Positions 1 through 8,266 of a stretch of 64,000 nt of DNA are shown one piece after another. Made by a program: the position numbers and the translations under genes. Position 1 is the first letter of the stretch. The number at the start of each line of letters is the position of its first letter. Under the pieces are notes generated by a model. It was not told the DNA's origin. It ran no database searches and worked only from the letters and a program-made list of their open reading frames with translations. This DNA comes from Pseudonocardia kunmingensis (lineage in GTDB: Bacteria; Actinomycetota; Actinomycetes; Mycobacteriales; Pseudonocardiaceae), in NCBI RefSeq assembly GCF_006716445.1, contig NZ_VFPA01000001.1, positions 1,240,001 through 1,304,000 on the forward strand, read 5' to 3'.

Positions 1-29
1 GCCGGGCGCGGGCGTGCGAGGCTCGACGC

Positions 30-797
30 GTGCTCCCGCGCCCCGTGCTCCACGCCCTGACGGCCGCCGTGACCGCGGCCGCCGCGCTGTCGCCCGGGGC
101 CGTGGCGTCGGGAGCCGAGCGCCCACCGCTGCCGCTGCGACCTGACGGGTACGGGGTCGCCCAGCCCACGCCGCCGGATCTCGTCGACCGCAGGCTGCCG
201 ACCCGCGACCTGCTCCCACCGCCCGTCGACGGGGAGTTCGCCGCCACGGTCGCCCCCGTCCCCGACGACGTGCTCGCCCGCTCGACGTGGACCCCGGACT
301 GCCCCGTCGCCCCCGCCGACCTGCGCTACGTCACCGTCGCCTTCCGCGGGTTCGACGGCGCGGCGCACACCGGGGAGCTGATCGTCGCCGCCCGGGTGGC
401 CGACGACGTCGCGGCCGCGTTCCGGGAGCTGTTCGCCGCGGACTTCCCGATCGAGGAGATGCGGGTGGTCGAGGAGGCCGAGCTGACCGCACCCCCGACC
501 GGCGACGACAACAACACCACCGCCTTCGTGTGCCGGCCCGCCGTCGGCCTGACCCGCTGGTCGGCGCACGCCCTCGGCCTCGCCGTCGACGTCAACCCGT
601 TCCAGAACCCGTACCGCAAGGGCGACCTCGTGCTGCCCGAGCTCGCCTCGGCCTACCTGGACCGCGACCGCGACCTGCCCGGCATGATCGTCGACGGCGG
701 GCCGGTGGTCACCGCGTTCGAGCGCATCGGCTGGGCCTGGGGCGGGCGCTGGCGCTCGCCGGTGGACCTGCACCACTTCTCCGCCACCGGCACGTAA
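30..797 (+). CDS. Secreted M15-family (VanY/DacB-like) peptidase
   Basis: 255 aa from a GTG start. An N-terminal signal peptide (Ala-rich core at about residues 8-25, ending near AVASG) predicts export. The zinc-peptidase signature is visible as SAHALGLAVDVNP (His180, Asp187) and a C-terminal DLHHF (246-250), the usual metal ligands of M15 D-alanyl-D-alanine or L-Ala-D-Glu carboxypeptidases. It probably trims peptidoglycan stem peptides outside the membrane; the exact bond is inferred. The frame is open back to base 3, so a start before the window is possible, but the signal peptide fits base 30. It stands 45 bp before mtr on the same strand. Confidence 0.8.
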   Translation: MLPRPVLHALTAAVTAAAALSPGAVASGAERPPLPLRPDGYGVAQPTPPDLVDRRLPTRDLLPPPVDGEFAATVAPVPDDVLARSTWTPDCPVAPADLRYVTVAFRGFDGAAHTGELIVAARVADDVAAAFRELFAADFPIEEMRVVEEAELTAPPTGDDNNTTAFVCRPAVGLTRWSAHALGLAVDVNPFQNPYRKGDLVLPELASAYLDRDRDLPGMIVDGGPVVTAFERIGWAWGGRWRSPVDLHHFSATGT

Positions 798-842
798 GAC
801 CGGCACGTGGTTGCCCGCGGTGGCGTTCCGTAGCGTGGGGAC

Positions 843-2216
843 GTGCACCACCACGATCTCGTCGTCATCGGCACCGGCTCGGGCAACTCGATCGTCGACG
901 AGCGCTTCGCGCACCTCGACGTCGCGCTGGTCGAGCACGGGGTCTTCGGCGGTACCTGCCTGAACGTCGGCTGCATCCCGACGAAGATGTTCGTCTACGC
1001 CTCCGACGTCGCTGAGGTCGTCCGGACCGCGAGCCGCTACGGCGTCGACGCCACCGTCGACAAGGTGCGCTGGAGCGACATCCGCGACCGGGTCTTCGGC
1101 CGCATCGACCCGATCTCGGCGGGCGGGCGCGAGTACCGGGTGGACCGCAGCCCGAACGTCACCGTCTACGAGGGCCACGCGCGCTTCACCGGGCACAAGG
1201 AGATCGCGATCGCCCGCACCGACGGCTCCGGCACCGACGCGTTCACCGCAGACCAGGTCGTGATCGCCGCCGGCAGCAGGCCCGTCGTCCCCCCGGTGGT
1301 CACCGGCTCCGGCGTGCCGTACGAGACCTCCGACACGGTCATGCGCCTCGACGCGCTCCCCGAGCACGTCGTGATCCTGGGCAGCGGCTACATCGGCGCG
1401 GAGTTCGCGCACGTCTTCGCCTCGCTCGGGTCGCGGGTGTCGATCGTCGGGCGCAGCAGCCTGCTCCGTGGCCAGGACGAGACCGTGTGCGAGCGCTTCA
1501 CCGACGTCGCGGCCCGGCGCTGGGACGTCCACCTCGGCCGCGAGGTCGAGCACGTCACCGGCGGCGCGGGTGACGTCGCGCTGCACCTGGAGGGCGGCGC
1601 CACCGTGCGCGGCGACCTCCTGCTCGTCGCCACCGGCCGCGTCCCGAACGGCGACCGCCTCGACCTGGACCGCACCGGCGTGGCGGTCCACCCCGACGGG
1701 CGGGTGATCGTCGACGACCAGCAGCGCACGGGCGTGGACGGGATCTTGGCGCTCGGCGACGTCAGCTCCGCCTACCAGCTCAAGCACGTGGCCAACCACG
1801 AGTCGAAGGTCGTGGCGCACAACCTGCTGCACCCCGACGAGCCCCGCCGCAGTGACCACCGCTTCGTGCCGGCCGCGGTCTTCACCGACCCGCAGATCGC
1901 CGCCGTCGGGCGCACCGAGGCCGAGTGCCGCGCCGGTCACCTCGACTACACCGCCGCGGTGCAGGACTACGGCGACGTCGCCTACGGCTGGGCGATGGAG
2001 GACACCACGGGCTTCTGCAAGGTGATCGCCGAGCGCGGGACCGGGCAGATCCTCGGCGCCCACGTCATGGGCGCGCAGGCGTCCACCGTGATCCAACCGC
2101 TGATCCAGGCGATGTCGTTCGGGCTCGGCGCCCGCGAGATGGCCACCGGGCAGTACTGGATCCACCCCGCGCTGCCGGAAGTGGTGGAGAACGCACTCCT
2201 GGGTCTCGACCTGTAG
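843..2216 (+). CDS. mtr: Mycothione reductase
   Basis: 457 aa flavoprotein disulfide reductase that uses NADPH to reduce mycothione disulfide to mycothiol, the actinobacterial counterpart of glutathione. Visible: N-terminal FAD motif GTGSGNS; the redox-active pair in [13 protein letters not shown] (Cys39, Cys44); an NAD(P)-binding [11 protein letters not shown]; the second FAD motif LALGDVSS; and a C-terminal dimerisation region ending in [19 protein letters not shown] and the pair context match mycobacterial Mtr rather than lipoamide dehydrogenase or mercuric reductase. Starts with GTG behind GGGGAC. Family assignment is firm; it shows the host makes mycothiol. Confidence 0.93.
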   Translation: MHHHDLVVIGTGSGNSIVDERFAHLDVALVEHGVFGGTCLNVGCIPTKMFVYASDVAEVVRTASRYGVDATVDKVRWSDIRDRVFGRIDPISAGGREYRVDRSPNVTVYEGHARFTGHKEIAIARTDGSGTDAFTADQVVIAAGSRPVVPPVVTGSGVPYETSDTVMRLDALPEHVVILGSGYIGAEFAHVFASLGSRVSIVGRSSLLRGQDETVCERFTDVAARRWDVHLGREVEHVTGGAGDVALHLEGGATVRGDLLLVATGRVPNGDRLDLDRTGVAVHPDGRVIVDDQQRTGVDGILALGDVSSAYQLKHVANHESKVVAHNLLHPDEPRRSDHRFVPAAVFTDPQIAAVGRTEAECRAGHLDYTAAVQDYGDVAYGWAMEDTTGFCKVIAERGTGQILGAHVMGAQASTVIQPLIQAMSFGLGAREMATGQYWIHPALPEVVENALLGLDL

Positions 2217-2250
2217 ATCCGGCGCACAGCGGGTAAGGTGACCCTTCCTT

Positions 2251-2272
2251 GGATCACTCCTGGGGATCACTC
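2251..2272 (+). promoter_or_regulatory. Short direct repeat just upstream of the desaturase
   Basis: Two exact copies of GGATCACTC (2251-2259 and 2264-2272), 13 bp apart, lie immediately before the desaturase GTG start. They could be a regulator half-site pair on one helix face. No regulator is encoded nearby, so the role is only inferred. Confidence 0.3.
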
Positions 2273-2277
2273 GTGAG

Positions 2278-3234
2278 GTGCATGCCGTGACCGTTGCCGA
2301 CTCTCCCACTCGACCGGCGGGAGGCGCCCGCCCGATCATCGCCGGGCGGCGGGGCCTGGCGCCGCAGATCAGCGTCTACGTCTTCGTCATACTCCCGCTG
2401 CTGGCGCTGGTCGCCACCGTCCCCATCGCCTGGGGCTGGGGACTGACGTGGCTCGACGTCGCGATCGCCGCGGTGTTCTACGTCGCGAGCGGGCTCGGCA
2501 TCACCGTCGGCTACCACCGCTACTTCACCCACGGCTCGTTCAAGGCCAAGCGCCCGCTGCGGGTCGCGCTGGCCGTCGCAGGCAGCCTCGCGATGCAGGG
2601 CCCGGTGATCACCTGGGTCGCCGACCACCGCCGCCACCACGCCTTCTCCGACAAGGAGGGCGACCCGCACTCGCCGTGGCTGTTCGGGACCGGGCCGGTG
2701 GCCCTCGCCAAGGGCTTCTGGCACGCCCACACCGGCTGGCTGTTCGACCGCGACGTGACCAATCGCGAGCGCTTCACCCCGGACCTGCTCGCCGACCGCG
2801 ACATCTCGCGCGTCGACCGCCTGTTCCTGCTCTGGTCGGTGCTCACGCTGCTGGTGCCCGCGGTGCTGGGCGGGCTGCTGTCCTGGTCGTGGTGGGGGGC
2901 GCTCACCGCGTTGTTCTGGGCGGGGCTGGTGCGCGTGGGGCTGCTGCACCACGTCACCTGGTCGATCAACTCGATCTGCCACATGATCGGCGACCAGCCC
3001 TTCGCCGCCCGCGACCACTCCCGCAACGTCTGGCCGCTCGCCGTGCTCAGCTTCGGCGAGTCCTGGCACAACCTGCACCACGCCGACCCCACCTGCGCCC
3101 GCCACGGCGTCCAGCGCGGGCAGGTCGACATCTCCGCCCGCGTGATCTGGGCGTTCGAGAAGCTGGGCTGGGCCCACTCCGTGCGCTGGCCCACCCAGCG
3201 GCGGCTGGCGAAGCTGGCCCGCGAGACCGGCTGA
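2278..3234 (+). CDS. Membrane fatty acyl-CoA desaturase
   Basis: 318 aa integral-membrane di-iron desaturase. The three histidine boxes are present: HRYFTH (80-85), HRRHH (117-121) and HNLHH (264-268), with an extra His in HHVTWSINS. Hydrophobic segments at about 32-55, 60-78, 95-112 and 180-215 give the usual four-helix plan. The set is typical of delta-9 stearoyl-CoA desaturases (DesA3 type), introducing a cis double bond into acyl-CoA with O2 and a reductase. GTG at 2278 is used; GTG 2287 is an alternative. No reductase partner is adjacent. Confidence 0.88.
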   Translation: MHAVTVADSPTRPAGGARPIIAGRRGLAPQISVYVFVILPLLALVATVPIAWGWGLTWLDVAIAAVFYVASGLGITVGYHRYFTHGSFKAKRPLRVALAVAGSLAMQGPVITWVADHRRHHAFSDKEGDPHSPWLFGTGPVALAKGFWHAHTGWLFDRDVTNRERFTPDLLADRDISRVDRLFLLWSVLTLLVPAVLGGLLSWSWWGALTALFWAGLVRVGLLHHVTWSINSICHMIGDQPFAARDHSRNVWPLAVLSFGESWHNLHHADPTCARHGVQRGQVDISARVIWAFEKLGWAHSVRWPTQRRLAKLARETG

Positions 3235-3322
3235 CGCGAGGCAGCGGCTCCGGGTCGGCCCGTGCCATCGGCCGCGCGACTCGGGAGCTCACTGACCCCC
3301 GTCACGCCCCGGCCCGGCCGAA

Positions 3323-3382
3323 GATCACCGGGTGCGGTCGTGAAGCGGCGCCCGTGCGGACCTCCCACCGCAGACGCCGATC
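3323..3382. repeat. Nested inverted repeat, GATC/TGCGGT family, downstream of DUF559 gene 1
   Basis: Arms begin GATCACCGGGTGCGGTCG (3323-3340) and end as the inverted CCACCGCAGACGCCGATC (3365-3382); they share GATC, six variable bases, then TGCGGT. A further TGCGG copy sits 22 bp after the first (3333 and 3355). The same plan and the same 22-bp period recur at 4362-4423 on the other side of the DUF559 gene. It lies in the convergent gap between the desaturase and that gene, so it may also terminate transcription. Confidence 0.55.
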
Positions 3383-3419
3383 ATGCCGTCGTCCACCGAC
3401 ATGTCCGGGCCGGCCGGCG

Positions 3420-4301
3420 TCAGGCCGGTCGCCTGCGGGCGAGCTCGCGGGTCTCGAGGATCTCCGCGATGCAGGCGTCGGGTTCGCCGTCGAGCGCGTG
3501 CCACGGGTAACGCAGGAGGTCCCAGTTCCCGCGGGTGAGGGCGTTGCCCTTGCGGCGGTCGGCGCGGAAGCGCTCGGCGTCCATGTGCCATGCCCAGCCG
3601 TCCACCTCGATCGCCACCCGCTCGGCCGGGAACGCCAGGTCGATGAGGTACGGACCGAAGGGGTGGCCGAGCACCCAGCCGTCGATGCCCGCCGCGCGCA
3701 ACAGCCGGACCAGCAGGCGCTCGGCTTCGGAGTCGGCCCGATCGGCCGCTGACACCAACATCCGGTGCATGGCTGCCGAGCCCTGCCGGCCGATCGTCCG
3801 GCAGTAGCTGCGGTACACCGCGGGGAAGCGGACGTGCCGTTGCAGCGCGCGGTCCAGGAACACCGAGCCACGCGGGACGGCGATCGCCGTCTCCAGCGCC
3901 GCGAGCGGTGGGGTGGCCACGGCGACGCCGCGGTGCTCGACCAGGTCGGCGGCGGGGAGGTCGCGGCGGCGGAGCGCCACGCCCGGCCGCGGCGATCGAT
4001 GCATCGCGCGCGGCAGCGTCAGCTCCACCGCGCCGGGAGCGCGGTCGAGCATGCCGTGCCAGAACGCGGCCGCGGGCCCCGTCACGGCCGCGCCGGCCGC
4101 CCGCCCCCACAACGACGCCGCCCGCACCCGTGCCTCGTCCGTGAGCCGGTGCCCACCGACCAGGTACACGCAGGGGTGCAGCTCGCGCCACACCCCGGCC
4201 CGCACCCGGCGCCGCACCGTGTCGGCGGACAGGCCGCAGGCGAGCGCCTGCGCCCGCGTGACGACGCCGGCCTGCCGGACGAGGACGCGTTCGAGGCTCA
4301 C
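3420..4301 (-). CDS. DUF559 protein with N-terminal AbiEi-like winged helix (copy 1)
   Basis: 293 aa if started at GTG 4301 (VSLERVLVRQAG); the frame stays open to an ATG at 4424 but the added residues are Arg/Cys-rich and not family-like. The N-terminus (VVTRAQALACGLSADTVRRRV) resembles the AbiEi/type IV antitoxin helix-turn-helix. The C-terminus is a DUF559 domain, a Vsr-like PD-(D/E)xK nuclease fold, with SEAERLL, LIDLAFP, AIEVDG and a following basic stretch. Such genes are common in actinobacteria but their substrate is unknown. It is flanked on both sides by related inverted repeats (3323-3382, 4362-4423) and shares domain plan with the broken gene at 23615-24545. Nuclease activity is inferred from the fold. 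Confidence 0.75.
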   Translation of the reverse strand: MSLERVLVRQAGVVTRAQALACGLSADTVRRRVRAGVWRELHPCVYLVGGHRLTDEARVRAASLWGRAAGAAVTGPAAAFWHGMLDRAPGAVELTLPRAMHRSPRPGVALRRRDLPAADLVEHRGVAVATPPLAALETAIAVPRGSVFLDRALQRHVRFPAVYRSYCRTIGRQGSAAMHRMLVSAADRADSEAERLLVRLLRAAGIDGWVLGHPFGPYLIDLAFPAERVAIEVDGWAWHMDAERFRADRRKGNALTRGNWDLLRYPWHALDGEPDACIAEILETRELARRRPA

Positions 4302-4361
4302 GGACCGTGAGCATCCCCGTCGCCGCTCCTCCCCGGGCCCGTTCCGCAGAAGTCGGCAGCA

Positions 4362-4423
4362 TGATCTGCGCCTGCGGTTGCAGAACCGCACCGGCGCGCC
4401 CCTGCAACCGCACTCGGCGATCA
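4362..4423. repeat. Nested inverted repeat, GATC/TGCGGT family, upstream of DUF559 gene 1
   Basis: Outer arms TGATCTGCGCCTGCGG plus TTGCAG and the inverse CTGCAACCGCA plus CTCGGCGATCA match at about 17 of 22 positions. An inner palindrome TGCGGTT-GCAG-AACCGCA sits inside the left arm, and AACCGCA repeats 22 bp later (4384 and 4406). It mirrors the element at 3323-3382 across the DUF559 gene. Confidence 0.6.
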
Positions 4424-4563
4424 CCCCTCCCGCCCTGACTTCGAGAAGTACGTCAGCGCTGCGCCGACAGCGCTCCTGTACCGCTCGGAACGATCACCGT
4501 GCGGTCGCGGGGCAGCTCGCCGCGGCGCCGGCTGACCCGGGCCGGCTCGCGGGACCGGCCGGC

Positions 4564-5391
4564 TCAGCTCGCCGGTCGCTCGTCCCGGGCGTCCGCGGCC
4601 GGGCGGGCCGGGTCGTACGGGGCCGAGGGCGGGGTCTCGCCGCGGATCTCCCCGACCAGCCGCGTGACGTCGGCCATGATCGCGGCGGTGGCGCCGTCGA
4701 GGGCGGTGCGGGTGCGACGGCCGTCGGCCCAGGCCGAGAGGTCGACGGGCGGGCCGGCGACGACCGTGACCCGCTTCCGGGGGAACAGCCGCGGGCGGCC
4801 GCTCGAGGGCGGGAGGACGTCCTGCGTGCCCCAGTTCGCCACCGGGATGACCGGGGCACCGGTGATCAGCGCGATCCGTCCGATCCCGTTCTTCGCCTTC
4901 ATCGGCCAGCCGTCGGGGTCGGCGGTGTAGGTGCCCTCGGGGTAGAAGGCCACGATCTCGCCGCGTTGGATCGCCGCGACCGCGTCCTTGTAGGCGTCGG
5001 CCGCGCGGGACGACGCGCGGTAGACCGGGATGTGCTTGCCGCCGCCGAGCACGGAGCGGACCACCGGGGTGCCCCACAGCTCCGACTTCGCGAGGAAGCG
5101 GGGCATCCGCCCGTGCGAGATCGTGAACGCCACGTCGAAGATCGGGTCGGAGAACGACACGTGGTTGATGGCGAGCAGGGCGCCGCCGGTGCGGGGCAGG
5201 TATTCGCCCCCGCGCCAGGCGATCCGGGTGCCGAACATCGCGAACGGCCAGATCAGCGCGATCGCGAGCCCGTACCAGAACCCCGAGTCGCGCCAGCGCC
5301 GCGTGACCGTGAGCCGCAGCTTCTGCCACTCCGAGAGCGGCCGCACCGCGGCCGGCGCCGGGCTCCCCTGCGTCGGGCTCCCCTGGGTCAC
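4564..5391 (-). CDS. plsC: 1-acyl-sn-glycerol-3-phosphate acyltransferase (PlsC family)
   Basis: 275 aa. The acyltransferase blocks are clear: NHVSFSDP (the HX4D-type catalytic motif), FLAKSELW, PVYRASSR, FYPEGTYT (phosphate-binding EGT) and VIPVANWGT. A hydrophobic segment near residues 45-60 anchors it to the membrane. It should acylate lysophosphatidate to phosphatidate, the substrate of CdsA encoded at 61.5 kb. Start GTG 5391 is chosen for GAGGAG six bases upstream; an in-frame ATG at 5430 is possible. Convergent neighbours are absent; the lipid operon begins divergently at 5563. Confidence 0.87.
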   Translation of the reverse strand: MTQGSPTQGSPAPAAVRPLSEWQKLRLTVTRRWRDSGFWYGLAIALIWPFAMFGTRIAWRGGEYLPRTGGALLAINHVSFSDPIFDVAFTISHGRMPRFLAKSELWGTPVVRSVLGGGKHIPVYRASSRAADAYKDAVAAIQRGEIVAFYPEGTYTADPDGWPMKAKNGIGRIALITGAPVIPVANWGTQDVLPPSSGRPRLFPRKRVTVVAGPPVDLSAWADGRRTRTALDGATAAIMADVTRLVGEIRGETPPSAPYDPARPAADARDERPAS

Positions 5392-5562
5392 TGCGTTCTC
5401 CTCGCACTCGTCACCGGACCCCAGGATCATCGCACCCGGGCCCGCTCGTGCGGTGCCGGCCGCTGCGGGTGCGAGCGCTGTGACGTCGGTCCCACGCCCC
5501 GAACCGCCCGGGTGCGCCGGGCAGAACACCGGACGACACCCCGTCCCGCGTGAGGTTCCCCG

Positions 5563-6267
5563 TTGCCCCTTCCCCGGCTCGATCCGATCCCACCCCGTCC
5601 CGACGTTCCGCCTCCCGGCGTGGTGCTCCTGCTGCACGGCGGGCGCTCGCGCAGCACCGAGAGCGGTGAACGCAGCCGGTTGACGCGGCTGCGGATGCTG
5701 CCGTTCGCGCGCGGGCTCGCCACCGCCGGGGCCGCCACGTACCTGCTGCGCTACCGGTACCGCGGCTGGAACGCCCCGCGCAAGGACCCGGTGCAGGACG
5801 CGCGGTGGGCGCTGGCCGAGATCGCGGCGCGGCACCCCGGTGCCCCCGCCGTGCTGGTCGGGCACTCGATGGGCGGCCGGGCCGCCCTCGCGGTGGCGGG
5901 CACGCCCGGCGTCACCGCGGTCTGCGCCCTCGCGCCGTGGCTCGACGCCTCGGACCCGGTCGACCAGCTCGCCGGCCGGACGGTCCTCATCGCGCACGGC
6001 GACCGGGAGCGCTACACCGACCCGCGGGAGTCCTACGCGTACGCGGTGCGGGCGAAGCGCGTGACCGACCGCGTGGCCCGCTTCGACGTGCACGGCGCCG
6101 GCCACTCCATGCTCGCCCGCGCCCGCGACTGGCACGCGCTGGTGCGCGGGTTCGTCCTCGGCGAGCTCGGGATCGAACCCGCGGACCCGCTGATCACGAA
6201 CGCCCTGCGACGACCGAGCCCCGAGGGCCTGTCCGTGGCCCTCCCCCGGAACGGAGCCGACCGATGA
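5563..6267 (+). CDS. Alpha/beta hydrolase (dienelactone-hydrolase-like)
   Basis: 234 aa, TTG start behind GAGG. The fold is shown by the oxyanion region VVLLLHGGRSRS, the nucleophile elbow GHSMGG, LIAHGDRERYTDP carrying the acid, and HGAGHSM with the catalytic His. No lid domain is evident, as in small dienelactone-hydrolase-type esterases. It is the first gene of the lipid-modification operon; its TGA overlaps the ATG of the FAD oxidoreductase, so the two are probably translationally coupled. The substrate cannot be told; an acyl ester or lipid-derived product is inferred from context. Confidence 0.75.
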   Translation: MPLPRLDPIPPRPDVPPPGVVLLLHGGRSRSTESGERSRLTRLRMLPFARGLATAGAATYLLRYRYRGWNAPRKDPVQDARWALAEIAARHPGAPAVLVGHSMGGRAALAVAGTPGVTAVCALAPWLDASDPVDQLAGRTVLIAHGDRERYTDPRESYAYAVRAKRVTDRVARFDVHGAGHSMLARARDWHALVRGFVLGELGIEPADPLITNALRRPSPEGLSVALPRNGADR

Positions 6268-7529
6268 CGAGCCGCCCCACCGCCGCCGTGATCGGCGCCG
6301 GGGTCGCCGGCCTGACCGCCGCGCACCTGCTGCAGCGCCGCTACGACGTCACCCTCTTCGAGGCCGACCACCGGCTCGGCGGGCACGCGCACACGCACGA
6401 GGTGGTGAGCTCCGACGGCGGCACCGCGCGCGTCGACAGCGGGTTCATCGTGCACAACGAGCGCACCTACCCGACCTTGCTGCGCCTGTTCGCCGAGCTC
6501 GGCGTCGCGACGCAGGAGTCGGACATGTCGATGAGCGTGCGCTGTGAGGGCTGCGGGCTGGAGTACGCCGGGGGACGCCGGCTCGGCGGGCTGTTCCCGC
6601 AGGCGTCGAACCTGGCCCGGCCCGCCTACCTGCGGATGCTCGCGGAGGTGCTGCGCTTCCACCGGCACGCCCGCCGGGTGCTCGCCGACGAGCGCGCGGG
6701 CGACGTCACGCTCGGCGCGTTCCTCGCGATCGGCGGCTACTCGCGCTACTTCGTGGAGCACTTCGTGCTGCCCGTCGTCAGCGCCGTCTGGTCGGCGGGC
6801 GAGACGGTGTCGTCCGCCTACCCGGCGCGCTACCTGTTCACGTTCCTGCACCACCACGGCCTGCTGGCGGTCGGCGGGTCGCCGCGGTGGCGCACGGTCG
6901 TGGGCGGCTCGCAGCGCTACGTGGAGCGCGTCGTGAAGGACCTGACCGCGGTGCACGTGGCCACGCCGGTGCGCGCGGTGCGGCGCGCGGGTGACGGCGC
7001 CGAGGTCCGCGACGGGGCCGGCGGGGCGCACCGCGTCGACCGGGTGGTCGTGGCCACCCACCCGGACCAGGCCCTCGCGCTCCTCGCGGAGCCGACGGCG
7101 GCACAGCGCGAGGTGCTGGGCGCGTTCACCTACTCGCGCAACACCACCTGGCTGCACTCCGACACCGGCGTGCTGCCGCGGCGGCCGCGGGCGCGCGCCT
7201 CGTGGAACTACCTCAAGCCCTCCTGCTCGTCGACCGACGCCCCGGTGCTGGTCAGCTACGACGTGAACCGGCTGCAGAGGCTCGTGGAACCCGACGACTA
7301 CGTGGTGACGCTCGGCGGGCAGCAGCGGGTCGACCCGGAGCGGGTGATCGCGCGGATGGTCTACGAGCACCCGGTCTACACGCCGGAGTCGGTGGCCGCG
7401 CAGCGGCGGCTGCCCGCCCTGAACGACGGCGTCCTCGCCTTCGCCGGCGCCTACCACGGCTGGGGCTTCCACGAGGACGGCGCCGCGGCCGGCGTCCGCG
7501 CCGCGGAGTCGCTCGGAGCGGGATGGTGA
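6264..7529 (+). CDS. FAD-dependent amine-oxidase-type oxidoreductase (Rv0449c-like)
   Basis: 421 aa, ATG overlapping the upstream stop. N-terminal dinucleotide motif VIGAGVAGLTAAHLL followed by FEADHRLGGHAHTH, then VDSGFIVHNERTYPTLLRLF, typical of the NAD(P)-binding/amine-oxidase-like flavoproteins encoded beside DUF1365 and CFA-type genes. C-terminal FAGAYHGWGFHEDG completes the FAD site. In Rhodobacter relatives act in fatty-acid desaturation toward furan fatty acids; in mycobacteria the equivalent is Rv0449c in the sigK-linked operon. Desaturation or oxidation of a methylated acyl chain in membrane lipid is inferred. Overlaps the DUF1365 gene by 7 bp. Confidence 0.85.
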   Translation: MTSRPTAAVIGAGVAGLTAAHLLQRRYDVTLFEADHRLGGHAHTHEVVSSDGGTARVDSGFIVHNERTYPTLLRLFAELGVATQESDMSMSVRCEGCGLEYAGGRRLGGLFPQASNLARPAYLRMLAEVLRFHRHARRVLADERAGDVTLGAFLAIGGYSRYFVEHFVLPVVSAVWSAGETVSSAYPARYLFTFLHHHGLLAVGGSPRWRTVVGGSQRYVERVVKDLTAVHVATPVRAVRRAGDGAEVRDGAGGAHRVDRVVVATHPDQALALLAEPTAAQREVLGAFTYSRNTTWLHSDTGVLPRRPRARASWNYLKPSCSSTDAPVLVSYDVNRLQRLVEPDDYVVTLGGQQRVDPERVIARMVYEHPVYTPESVAAQRRLPALNDGVLAFAGAYHGWGFHEDGAAAGVRAAESLGAGW

Positions 7530-8266
7530 CCGCGGACCCCCGCGGCGCGGCCCTCTACGACGTCGAGGTCCGCCACGTGCGCCGGCAGCGGGTGCACCGG
7601 GCGTTCTCCCACCGCGCCTACTACTGGCTGGTCGACCTCGACGCGCTCCCGCGGCTGCCCCGCCCGCTGCGCCCGTTCGCGCGGTTCCGCGCGCGGGACC
7701 ACCTCGGGGTGCCCCACCGCTCGATCCGGGAGAACCTCGACGCCTGGCTCGCGGGCCAGGGCGTGGACCTGCGCGGCGGGCGGGTGCTGATGCTCGCGAA
7801 CGCCCGGGTGCTCGGCCACGTGTTCAACCCGATCACGGTGTACTGGTGCCACGACGCCGCGGGCGCGCTCGCGTGCGTGGTGGCCGAGGTGCACAACACC
7901 TACGGCGGGCGGCACTGCTACCTGCTGCGTCCCGACGGCTCCGGTCGCGCCCGCGCCGTGAAGGACTTCTACGTGTCCCCGTTCCTCGCGGTGGAGGGCG
8001 AGTACGCGATGCGGCTGCCGGTGCCCGGCGAGCGGCTCGCGCTGGCCGTGACCCTGCACCAGCAGGACGAGACCGCCTTCACCGCCACCGTGACGGGCAC
8101 GCGTCGCCGGGTCACCCCCGCGGCGCTCGCGCGCCTGCTGGTGCGCCACCCGCTCGTCACCCACCGCACCACGGCGCTGATCCGCGGCCACGGCACCGCG
8201 CTGTGGCTGCGCGGGCTCCCCGTGGTCCCCCGGCCCGTGCACACCCCGCAGGAGGGCGTCCAGTGA
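7523..8266 (+). CDS. DUF1365 family protein (Rv0448c-like)
   Basis: 247 aa, ATG 7523 behind GGAGCGGG, overlapping the previous gene. Family marks include the N-terminal VRHVRRQRVHRAFSHRAYYW, LGHVFNPITVYWCHD, EVHNTYGGRHCYLL and VKDFYVSPFL. The biochemical role of DUF1365 is unknown, but it is almost always encoded between an FAD oxidoreductase and a cyclopropane-synthase-type methyltransferase. Its stop overlaps the next GTG start, so it is probably expressed in fixed proportion with the methyltransferase. Confidence 0.9.
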   Translation: MVTADPRGAALYDVEVRHVRRQRVHRAFSHRAYYWLVDLDALPRLPRPLRPFARFRARDHLGVPHRSIRENLDAWLAGQGVDLRGGRVLMLANARVLGHVFNPITVYWCHDAAGALACVVAEVHNTYGGRHCYLLRPDGSGRARAVKDFYVSPFLAVEGEYAMRLPVPGERLALAVTLHQQDETAFTATVTGTRRRVTPAALARLLVRHPLVTHRTTALIRGHGTALWLRGLPVVPRPVHTPQEGVQ

